Assembly: GCA_903772945.1 (NCBI GenBank)
Contig: CAICTM010000728.1
Coordinates: 1 to 50,900 of the forward strand
Reading direction: 5' to 3'
DNA from: Seminavis robusta
Lineage: Eukaryota > Bacillariophyta > Bacillariophyceae > Naviculales > Naviculaceae
Length of the DNA stretch: 50,900 nt
Below, in pieces: positions 31,168-40,746 of the stretch (its first letter is position 1; every line of letters begins with the position of its first letter). Position numbers and translations under genes: made by a program. The notes beneath the pieces were generated by a model. The model made no database searches. It had not been told where the DNA came from and saw nothing but the letters and a program-made list of their open reading frames with translations.

Positions 31168-33787
31168 ATGACAGAACCAAAGCTCGTCCATAGAGATGAG
31201 GATGCATCAGATGATGAGAGCGCCGTAGGAGAGCACGATGAGGCTGCCTTGCCAATGACCCAAGAAGAACGGGAGGAAATTGCCAAAAAGGAGAACCGCG
31301 CCGTGGCTTGTTTTCGCCTGATTGTGCTCTTGGTGTTGGCCGTGTCGTGTGCTCTGGTCACATTCGGTGTGCATTATTACATGACGGACAATGAGACTAG
31401 TGAGTTCGAAGATCAGTTTCACAGCGACGCCAACAAGGTGATTCAAACTTTTGGGAAACACCTCGACAATACATTTGGCGCCTGCGACGCCTTTGTAGCC
31501 AACATTATCAATTACGCACAAGCCACCAAATCGACATGGCCCTTTGTGGCGTGATCCAATTTCGCCGTGCAGGCGGCCAAGCTGCTCCGACTGTCCAAGG
31601 GGTATCAGGTTGGTGTGAGCCAAAATGTCCTGCCAGATCAAAAGGACGATTGGGAAGCCTACGCTGTGGCGAATCTGGATTGGATCCATCAAGCGTTTGA
31701 TGTCATGGAAGATGACGAAGATTGGAAACATCCTGTCAACCGAGAGTTTCAGACAATGCCCATCTTTGGCTTTAACGGGCCTGTTGCCGAGCCGGCATCC
31801 TGGAGTGCCCCGAATGGAACGGGTGCTTATGGTCCTTCCTGGACGCAGTATCCTGTGGTCCCCGAGTCATTCTTTGGCTTTCCCTACAATTTTGATGGTT
31901 GGCAGGTCCCATCGGTAGCCGAGACTTGTCGCAACGCTTACGAAAACAAAAAGGTCACACTCTCTTCCCAATGGACAGGTATCATCACCGATCCTGATGA
32001 TCCGGTGCAAGTTCAGACGGTCGAGGCATTCTGGGCGTTTGCTCGTCTGTTTGTACCGCATGGCTACATTGTCGAGGAGCCCGCAGGATTGGCCATCATC
32101 CCCATGTATGACACTCTGGAAAGCATTCGAGTCGACACCACGCAAGACTTGGAACCCGTTGCCTACATGACATTTTCATTCTTTATCAAGGAACTACTCA
32201 AGGACATTCTACCAGAATCATCCAGAAGACTCCACGTTGTCATTGATTCTGCTTGCGGAGTCAATCATACAGTCACCTATCAACTGGACGGAAGAGAAAC
32301 GACATTCCTGGGAGCAGCCGACCTGCACGAGTCGCAGTACAATCATCTCGAGTACAAAGCAACCTTTGGACAAATGATGGATATCACTCAGTCAGGAAGG
32401 GCCAGCTCTCATTACACGGGCCTCCCTTTGGACGACACTTTTTGTACTAAAAGCTTTCGAATCTATCCCTCTCAAATCATGGAACAAGAGTATAGGTCAT
32501 CCACGCCTGTGACCACTGCCATTATTGCCGCAGGTGTCTTTGTCTTCACCACAGTTGTCTTTCTCATTTACGACTTTACGGTGGCTCGGAGACAAAAGAT
32601 TGTTCTGGGAAGGGCATTGGCCTCGGGAGCAATCGTCAATTCACTCTTTCCGGAAAAGGTCCGTCAACAACTCTACGAAGAACGACAGGCTGAACAAGCC
32701 CAAATCAAGAGTACCAACGAGTTTCGTAGTTCCAATGTGAGCCGAACAATCGATGGAGTTGCCGACGCGGCAGCGAGCCGACCCATTGCACACTTGTACG
32801 ACAACACCACGATATTCTTTGCTGACATTGTTGGTATGTGTTTATGCATGCGCTGTGCATCAAAGAAAGCATGCTGTTTTGCAGTTGCACTCAACCCTCT
32901 CGCTTGCTGTATATCTCCTATACGCTGCTACAGGGTTTACCCGTTGGAGCTCCACACGTAGTCCTGTGGAAGTGTTTGAGCTGCTGGAAACACTTTATGG
33001 GGCATTTGATGTGGTCGCCAAGAGAAGGAACATCTACAAGGTCGAAACCGTAAGTTCATCGGCGATCGTCACGGCTCCACAAAGGTCTGTGCTCTAACGT
33101 ACAAGTTCCATCTTGTCTCCTGCAGATTGGGGACTGTTATGTAGCTGCTGCCGGTCTTCCCGAAGAGCAAGAGGATCATGCTGTTCGGATGATAAAGTTT
33201 GCTCGTGACTGTCGCTTGGTCATGTCACAGAAACTGGACCAGCTCGTTGACACTTTGGGAGCTGATACAGCCGATCTTGGAATGAGAGTTGGTTGTCACA
33301 GTGGATCCACCACTGCAGGGGTGCTGCGTGGTGAACGGGGGAGGTGAGCACGCTTCTTTGCTCTTCAGTTGTGGTGTCAGCTCTCATCGTCTAGCTCAAC
33401 CAATCCTGATGTTCGTTCAATTGGCCGAAATTCAACGCATTCAGGTATCAGCTTTTTGGAGATACAGTCAATACAGCGGCTCGCATGGAGAGCAATGGTG
33501 TGCCAGGGAAGATCCATGTCTCAATGGCCACCTTTCAGGCTTTGAAAGCAGAAGGCAAGGGTCATTGGTGCGTCCCTCGCCCCGACAAGATTCATGCAAA
33601 AGGCAAAGGGGAGATGCAGACATACTTTGTTGAGCTCAGTCAAATCAGCCAGAGTGCAACCAGGTCTGCCATGCAAACGTCAGTAGCTGAATCCAGGGAC
33701 GTTGCCAATGACGATCTGGCTGAAATTGCAGAAGAGCAGTTTGAAGAAGAACCAGAGGACTTAAGCCAAGGAAACATCAGCGTGTGA
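31168..33787 (+). CDS. Receptor-type guanylate cyclase, 4 exons, with in-frame TGA at 31552
   Basis: Exons 31168-32833, 32934-33049, 33126-33343 and 33445-33787 join at good GT..AG sites and rebuild a class III cyclase domain without gap: F-A-D-I-V-G-F-T, K-V-E-T-I-G-D-C-Y-V-A-A-A-G and F-G-D-T-V-N-T-A-A-R-M-E-S. The Glu of K-V-E-T favours GTP as substrate; the second base-contact position is Q (Y-Q-L-F), so specificity is not certain. Upstream come a cytosolic start, TM1 (about residues 48-70), an extracellular region of about 380 residues, TM2 (about 450-473) and a linker with L-F-P-E-K-V-R. It would make cGMP at a membrane in answer to an outside cue. One TGA at 31552-31554 interrupts the extracellular part while the frame continues on both sides: nonsense allele, recent pseudogene or sequence error. 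Confidence 0.88.
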
Positions 33788-33965
33788 TAAGATTGGATAT
33801 TGCCGCCTAAGTGCTTACATAACTTTTGCAGGATACTGCAACATGCCATGCCGGCTGATAAATCGAGTGGGCGAGGACCCTTGCAAACTGGGGATACAGG
33901 TACCGGTACCGTCGTCGTCGGAGAACCTAGATCTGCACCCACACTGCCACGGGGGGCAAACAGAA

Positions 33966-34185
33966 CTGCACCTTGGCGGCACGCACCTCGGTGGCAAAGA
34001 ATCTGCACCTCTAGGGCACGCACCTCAGTGGCAAAAGATTCTGCGCCTACTGCACCTCTAGGACCCTCACATTGGTGGCAAAATCTGCACCTCCATGGTG
34101 CGCACCTCGGTGGCAAACATAACTGCACCTCTAGGGCACTCACCTCGGTGGCAAAAAACTGCACCTCAAGGGCGAGGACCGTGGA
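33966..34185. repeat. Minisatellite, about 36-45 bp units, 5+ copies
   Basis: The unit has the frame CTGCACCTC-TAGGGCACGC-ACCTCGGTGGCAAA plus 1-6 variable bases. Five recognisable copies and a partial sixth follow each other with substitutions and one small insertion. It is read as overlapping ORFs in several frames, none of which is a plausible gene. Confidence 0.85.
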
Positions 34186-35644
34186 AACCAATGGGATATC
34201 GTCGTCACCGTTGTCGCAAAACCTCAAGTACATTTTCTCTATCTGTTTGCTGATTCCCAGAAAGGATGATCTTGGCCATCTTGTGCATCCCATCAGAGGA
34301 ATTGGCAGGCCATGTTACATCAATGGCGAGGATGCTATCTTGCACTAGCTAGCTAGCTTGGCCACCTTGATGTCTCTTCGTGTTGGCTATCCAGCTACTG
34401 TACTATCCCTGGTACCATGTACATACTCGTACCGTTATCGTTAACCTTACTGTAGACCCAACGGATCTTCCGGATCTTTGCCGCGAGAGAGCTACTCTGA
34501 CGATTTAGTCCGGATCCAGAGTTTTCTATACAGGCTGGTTTGCTTTGCAAGTGAAACAAAGAACTATCCTGTAAATAAATTTTAAATTTATATAAATGAG
34601 CCAAAATTAACTAAATTACCAAACTTGAAGCAAAACTGAAAATGCAAATGCGAAATACCCTTTACATTAAGAGTCTTCGTTGAGTAACTGTAAGATACTT
34701 CACTTTTCTCCTCATCACAACACCATGCTCTGGTCAAGGACTACGAGACTAATGTAGCATGTAAACAACCAAACTAAGCATGTAGATTTGTCTACATTCT
34801 TTGCTTGTTGCAGCCATGTGCTGGTTGTAGTGGTAACAGCTATGTAGCAGGCATTATCTTATGTCAAATTAGACCAAGGGGGGTTTTAGAGTAGGGAAAT
34901 TATCTACGGAAGCCAGCCGGGGCCAGGCTTAAGCAAAGAACAGTCGAAATTCAGGACTAGGTTCTGTGGGATCAGGGGCAAGAAATTGAGGACCATTATT
35001 AGATGCTTCATTCTTCTTCCAAATATTTCCCCAAGTTCTCAGCTTCACCTTTATTTCGGACTGTGCCACCCTTCTGCTATCAACGCAATCATATCTATTG
35101 ATCTGATGGACACATTGTAGTCCATTAGGGAGAATCATACCACTGAAAGTGAGTTGGATCAACGAGTTAATAGCGTCTTCCGTTCGACGACGGCCGGTTG
35201 ACAACGTTGGATGGCTGGCTCCTCTTTAGTAGTCCTCGACGATCTTGTAGGAACAGCAGATTCACTCTGGGCAGTCTCCAGGCTTCCTTGACTGCATAGG
35301 TGTATATATGACTGCAATGGTATGGCTCGGTTCGACCGAATTGGGATCTAAGATCAGCTGGAGCTGTTGCACCAATGAAAAGCAAAAATGAGTTCCCCAC
35401 TTTGCTAGCAATGTTCACTTCCAAGACCACCAAATGGGCAAGCCACTACCACCACTGCGACCGTCACATCCAAATTATGTATTCCCTATCTCAAAGTATT
35501 GCTAGGGTGGCTCTATTGGTTAAAATGCTAGGGCATCTTTGACAGCCAAGGTGGTGTGTTTTTTGATGAGGATGTGTCCAGGCAGGAACAAGCAGTTTTT
35601 TCTAAACTGTGTTCACCAGGTGATTCTGGGCGATCCAGAGCAAA

Positions 35645-35667
35645 TCCGGATTTTTTGAAAATCCGGA
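35645..35667. repeat. Perfect 10-bp hairpin
   Basis: TCCGGATTTT (35645-35654) and AAAATCCGGA (35658-35667) form perfect arms with a 3-base loop, 125 bp upstream of the reductase start. It may be a promoter element or a transposon footprint. Confidence 0.8.
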
Positions 35668-35791
35668 CCTTTTCGTCAGAGTAGAGAGAAGCAACAGAGA
35701 AAAGAAACAAGACAGACCACAACCTTTCAGTTTACAAAACAACATTACTGATACCTTCTTGAAACTTTACTGAGCCTCCATTAGACTAACC

Positions 35792-36800
35792 ATGAAGTCG
35801 TCTATTCCTCAAATCGTCTTGACCGGATCTTCTGGATTTCTGGGCCAGCACTTGTTGCATTCGTTAATTCACGAGCCTCTGAAGGGTACTGCCAATGCTG
35901 CACTCGAGATCCATGCTCTCTACGGAGGAATGGAAGGATTTCCAGAGGCCGTCAGCTCCATGATGAGCAACAGCCAAGTCAAGGTGCATGTGCACCAATT
36001 GGATTTGACTGACTCGGCCAAAGTCCAAGCATGGATCGATCAATACGCGGCTGCTCTAGATATCTGCGTCCATTCCGCCGCTCTTTCGGTACCAAGGGTG
36101 TGTGAAAAGGACCCCGACAAGGCTCGAGCACTCAATGTGCCCACCACCTTTTTGGAAGGACTCGCCAAGCATAACGTGCGCATTATTGGACTGTCAACCG
36201 ATCAAGTCTACGATGGGACCAAGGGAAATTACAAGGAAGATGTCGATTCTGTCAATCCGCTCAATGTCTATGGTCAAACAAAAGTGCAATTGGAAGAGCT
36301 CGTGGTAAAATTGTCATCCTCCAATGTTTTATTACGCAGCAGTATTATACTGGGTCCCAAAGCACCCTTTTTGCCCGAAAAGGCCCATGGGACCTTTTTA
36401 CACTTTTGTGCCTCTCGAGAAAACCAAGAAACCACCTTCTTTACGGATGAATGTCGATCCGTCATTGCTACTGATACAGTGGTGCAGATCATTCGATGGT
36501 TCTTGCAGAAAATAATGCTGCCAGCTACAAACGAAACGACAAAGACCACAGCCGGTATCTTCCACATGGGAGGCCCCGACAATGTCAGTCGCATGGACAT
36601 GGCCAAGGCAGCTTTCACACTTTGGATATCAAACAGACTGTCTAGTGCCGGCGGAAAAGGCCAAGATGCCTCCCCAAGAAGTGAAGAGTCCTCTGGACAT
36701 CACCATGGACAGTGGGAAATTGCAAAATTTGATTGGTGATGATATCCAATGGAAAGGATTGAAAGACATGGTCCAAGACACATTTGCAAAAGGAAAGTAG
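35792..36800 (+). CDS. RmlD/MAT2B-like SDR reductase, frameshifted near 36615
   Basis: An extended short-chain dehydrogenase/reductase. T-G-S-S-G-F-L-G-Q (11-19) is the Rossmann G-x-x-G-x-x-G; H-S-A-A-L-S and S-T-D-Q-V-Y follow. The active site Y-G-Q-T-K gives Tyr/Lys. S-R-M-D-M-A-K near 270 matches the RmlD_sub_bind region. The open frame from the ATG ends at 36739 with a meaningless tail, whereas another frame ending at 36800 reads H-F-G-Y, P-L-D-I-T-M-D-S-G-K-L, the expected family C-terminus. The switch lies at about 36611-36622 and needs one base removed. Relatives are dTDP-4-dehydrorhamnose reductase and MAT2B (regulatory subunit of methionine adenosyltransferase); the substrate is not evident. 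Either the gene is newly broken or the sequence has an error. Confidence 0.85.
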
Positions 36801-37775
36801 CTAGAGTGTAGAGAGCTTAGATCGAATACAAATAAAGTACATCTTATGAAAGTTACGCTCTGGAGGGAAACTGAAGTATTCTGTTTCATCAAGACACTGT
36901 GATCCGGCATAGGTGACATGTGCTAGGATCGAATCCAATCACAGCAAGATTAGGAAAACGTGAAAGAAAATAGTGGAAGGGCTTCCCTGAAGAAACGCGG
37001 ATGGCTGCCTGTAGTCTAGTTGTTCTTGCTTCGATAGCTGGGAGCCAGGGGACGATCAGGCTCTAATCCAACAATGGCAAAGGTGCCGTGGATCACCGCC
37101 GAGAGATTAAAGATGCTTGAGGAGCAACGGATACCCTCGCCGTACCGTCGGTCCAATTAGAACAGTTCCCAACTCTCATGTTGAGGCCTTGCAAAGTGCT
37201 CGTGGGCACTCCAAGGCCCCCCAGTCAACAGCGTCAGAAACAATTTCATATGTAAAACAAGTTCGTCCATTCAAGTTGAGTTACAGTGTTATATCTATTG
37301 TAAGTAGCCTAAACTTTTAGAAGGATTTGTTGGTGTTGTGTGGGTAGAGAGAGAGAGAGAAGTGTGCGTGTCATGGACTGTCATGAGGGTGCAAGTCTTG
37401 TATGCATATAGTGTATTGTATTGTATCTGTTGGTAAGGCCCCAGTGAGTTCTCGCAATGGTCATTCCCCGGTTCAGTTTCATAAGGGCCTTGTGTATGTG
37501 GTTGTGTTTCATCCCTGATTAAATAGTTCGAGTGCGTGGAATAGTCTCTCTTTTGACGTTCAGTGTTCTTTTGGTGATGTTGTGATGAGTGTTGAGTGTA
37601 TGTTTCTACGGCGTTTGCATTCAAGTACTGAGATGCCCTTGATGTACCTTGTAGTCTATGTTGTGCTTGAGCGTTCTGATGGTGATGTTATGCATGATGA
37701 TGAGCATGTAGGTTGTCAACGCTCATCAAAGTCTTGCCTTTCGTTGGCCCCCCTCAAAGGAACATTGTCTAGTCC
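36801..37775. other. Intergenic between convergent genes
   Basis: 975 bp with no recognised gene. A GA microsatellite lies at about 37349-37361, and two loosely similar GATGATG/GGTGATGTT stretches near 37575 and 37680. Confidence 0.5.
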
Positions 37776-39302
37776 CTAGACAAGCGCTTCAAAAGGTGCC
37801 GTCTTTTGTTTCTTGTGTTCTCTGGGCGTGCCTCCATTCGTTGGTGCTGGACGTTTGCGATCCAAATCAACACAGCAAAGCGAAGGATCCCTCGACACGA
37901 GGTAAAAGAGCGCGTTCAAGTCATCGTTTTGTGAAGCCAGCGCATCCATCCATTCCATACTGGATGCGGTTCTTCCGAGGAGGCGTTTGCGGATGCCGAA
38001 CCGATTGAGACGGAGCAACATATCCATCTCGAGAGTCAGCAAAGAAGCACTAGCCTCCTCTTCTTCTTCGTCGAGCTCCTCGGCGACGTGATCCACGTTC
38101 ATCCACAAGACTTCAAGGACAGGATTGCAATAGAGCATCTTGGTGAACGCATTGGTGACAGCTTGCGTGTCCCTCACAGCCTTGGCGGTTTCGTCGATAA
38201 CGTCGTACTCGTAGAAGTCATGGTCCAAGCTATCTCCAGCAGTCGTAGTCTGGTCGTCGGTGGAATAGTCGAGAGAAAGCATCCGCAAGGTCCGGTTATC
38301 GTGGCACAACGCATCCGCCAGCAATGTCGTGGTCAGGGTATAATCCCGGGGAGAGTTCGTTGGGCTATTATCACTAACGTTCAGGATAAGCCGTTGTATC
38401 GAGGAGTTGACACTCAGACACTTTGCCAGAGCTTGTCCCACGGTGGGGTTCAACCCTCTGGCATGCAATGTGAGTTCCTTGAGGCTCGTATGTGTCTCGA
38501 GGGCCCGGATAAGAGCACAGGTATCTTGGGTATCCAACCGTCTCTTGCCACCCCAAATCGTCAGAACCTCTAGATGACTTCGAACCAGCTTGACTAGAGA
38601 AGGCCCCGTACAAGATCGCGAGTGGTCGATGCTGGTTCCTGATAGAGTAACTTGTTTCAGGCTAGGAGCTGCTGCAAAAGCTCCCAACAGTGGATCCAAG
38701 CTATGGGTATCCCTCGAGGGTTCGCAGAATTCCAATCGGAGATCTTTCCAACTACCCGGCCCATAGAGCCCAATAGACTTTTCCAGTTCCACGAAATCCG
38801 TTTGGTTGCCTTCTATCACGGCCGATATCTTGAGAGAAACCAAGTGTTTTGGAGCCTGCTGAAAGAAGGCAGTTAACGCCGCCACTGGAAATTCCACGGA
38901 CGATCTTGTTGTGTTGGTGGTATCCAACAGGATAATCAGTTCTTCCAACCGAGGGCAGATGCTTCCAACGGACGCCAGTAGATGGATCAGATCCTCTCGG
39001 GCACAGCTGCTGCCTGATGAATCATCAAGGTTACTACTACATGATGTAGTACTAGTACCCTGGATCACTACCTTGGTTACGCAGGCAGCGATCGGAGGGT
39101 TCCGCTGTAGCGAAGCCAAGACAGCCACAGCGGAACATCCCACGGATAACTCGAGTTTTCCAGAGATGGCTTTAAAAATGGTATCAGTGCACACGCTCGG
39201 TGCCATCACTGATGTCGTCGTAGTGATGGTGGCACAACTGGTACTAATGGTACCGACAAGTCGACTCTCTCCCGCTGTTACCACCATGGTAGAAAGAAGC
39301 AC
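37776..39302 (-). CDS. Leucine-rich-repeat protein, LRR family copy 2
   Basis: 508 aa by the first ATG; a Met at residue 7 or 33 could also start it, since the first 35 residues are Ser/Thr-rich. LRR units fill about 110-400. Shared blocks with the gene at 21155-22489 are L-E-F-C-E-P, L-T-I-W-G-G and G-Q-A-L-A-K. The shared C-terminal module is L-R-L-N-R-F-G-I-R-K-R-L-L and A-L-F-Y-L-V-S-R-D-P-S. An acidic run (E-L-D-E-E-E-E-E) is inserted near 417. The C-terminal K-R-P and K-K-Q-K motifs suggest nuclear import. No enzyme motif is seen; a scaffold or recognition role is inferred. Confidence 0.8.
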   Translation of the reverse strand: MLLSTMVVTAGESRLVGTISTSCATITTTTSVMAPSVCTDTIFKAISGKLELSVGCSAVAVLASLQRNPPIAACVTKVVIQGTSTTSCSSNLDDSSGSSCAREDLIHLLASVGSICPRLEELIILLDTTNTTRSSVEFPVAALTAFFQQAPKHLVSLKISAVIEGNQTDFVELEKSIGLYGPGSWKDLRLEFCEPSRDTHSLDPLLGAFAAAPSLKQVTLSGTSIDHSRSCTGPSLVKLVRSHLEVLTIWGGKRRLDTQDTCALIRALETHTSLKELTLHARGLNPTVGQALAKCLSVNSSIQRLILNVSDNSPTNSPRDYTLTTTLLADALCHDNRTLRMLSLDYSTDDQTTTAGDSLDHDFYEYDVIDETAKAVRDTQAVTNAFTKMLYCNPVLEVLWMNVDHVAEELDEEEEEASASLLTLEMDMLLRLNRFGIRKRLLGRTASSMEWMDALASQNDDLNALFYLVSRDPSLCCVDLDRKRPAPTNGGTPREHKKQKTAPFEALV

Positions 39303-40746
39303 ATTCCGATACAGAGATGATGCCAGAGTATACCCAATAAGAAAGCAAGCAAGCTAGGTCACTTCTGAAGCAAGGTTGCTGCTGGATAAAGTATTAGTGG
39401 AACAGGGTACAGCACCCACACCACACAGCTGTTTATGGGTTGGAGTGGAGAGTGACGCCTTCGCCATTTCTCAACGTAACGCGCTGGACTATTGCTCTTT
39501 GATCCTACAAAGCTAAATTCGTCTCATTGTTTCTTCCACTTTGGAACTCACTTTTGTAGCCTCTCGATTTTTTTCATGGCCGCTTGGCTTTCTCATGAGA
39601 GGGATAGGGATAAAAAAGCCTCGGAGTAGGACGGATGACAACATGTTTTGTCCTCTTTTCACAGTAGAGCATTTAATATACTGTGCCCCGACAAACTGGT
39701 CGAAAAGAGAGGTGCAGAGACATTCATGGCTGTTGATGGCTTGGCTGATGAGGTTGCAGGGGAAATGTAGAAACGGAACTCGTCACCATACAATAACAGC
39801 GAACTGAGTGGGAATTTTAAATGCGGTGTTGTCCGCGTCATCCAAAAGGAAGTTTCTTCGGAATTGATCCCACATCCCACATGCATGCGACATCTGCAGG
39901 GGATGTGGATTGGTTGGTGGTGTTGGGTGCTCGGGTGCTCTATCTATCAAAGATCCAGAGTGAAAGATTCGCGTCCGAGTTGGAAAGGCTTTGTCAAAGG
40001 CTCTCCTATCACAGGAAAGCAAATACAGCTGTATTCCATCAGTGCGTCAGGTACTACAGTAGCTAGCTAGTACTCTACATGGATAGGAACTGAAAGATAC
40101 AAGCATAGTTGCTCCCCCCTCTGCTACATGCCTAGCTAGCTACGGTATCGTAGTTAGCTACTACTAGAGACCTGTGCACTCGGAGATCCAGAAGCCCCAA
40201 ATGGAAGCGTCAAGCCTGACATGTTAGCGGTACTAATACATGAATCTTGGGCATGCAAGTGCAGCAGACTAGCTAGTAGCGCTGTAATATCACATGGGAG
40301 GAACGAGGAACCTGCTGGCCGCCTGTGCGCCTGTGCTTTGGTTGATGTTGTATGTTATGGTTAGATACTACAGTAGGTATAAAATCAGGAGAGGTACTAC
40401 AGGTATTGTTCAGGAGAGGCTGCTGATGCTCTGGTGTACCCGTTGAGGAGTGATTGCTTGCCTGCCCAGAGCCGTTGCATTGGTAACTTCAGAATCCGCC
40501 TCTTTGATCAAGGCCGTACCCGGCCTGACAACCGGAAAATGGGTATCTGCACTGGATGATGGTTTTGCCAATATGCTCATGATTATAGTTCCTGCCTGTC
40601 TGTAGTAGCGCCTGGAGCTGTCCTGTTTGGGTGCAGGCTGCCTGAAGTCGTGCTGGTTAAAGACCGCCATTCTGAAGTGAAGCAATGAAAACAAAGACGA
40701 GAGTCTGTAAGCAAGCACGGAGGGACTACCTTTTGACCCCCAACAG
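39303..40746. other. Intergenic region
   Basis: 1.44 kb with no supported gene; ORFs are under 125 codons and unrecognised. CTAGCTAG-type palindromes are dense at about 40061, 40131 and 40270. At 40672-40785 the CtpA-like gene may have a last intron: a perfect GTAAGT donor follows codon CAG, and an acceptor (CTTCAG) leads to a stop four codons later at 40657. Confidence 0.5.

Larger units (their letters stand above)
33788..35791. other. Long intergenic region
   Basis: 2.0 kb. Holds the minisatellite (33966-34185), a CTAGCTAGCTAG motif at about 34346, and A+T-rich DNA. Minus-strand frames of 88 and 91 codons (35167-35433 and 34929-35204) overlap in different frames and could be one frameshifted unknown gene, but I recognise no domain. 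Confidence 0.5.

Noticed and set aside
31552..31554. Selenocysteine reading of the TGA
   Set aside because: The position is in the receptor's extracellular part, where no redox role is known, and no SECIS-like element was recognised in the 3' region.
31207..31731. 174-codon minus ORF
   Set aside because: Antisense to the guanylate cyclase; no domain, and the plus strand carries conserved motifs.
33966..34185. CRISPR-like array
   Set aside because: Units are contiguous and diverged with no unique spacers of constant length, in a eukaryotic setting.
33640..34293. 217-codon minus ORF
   Set aside because: It arises from the minisatellite and the antisense of the cyclase last exon.
36911..36960. 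tRNA-like GATCGAATCC sequence
   Set aside because: No acceptor, D-arm or anticodon stem could be built around it.
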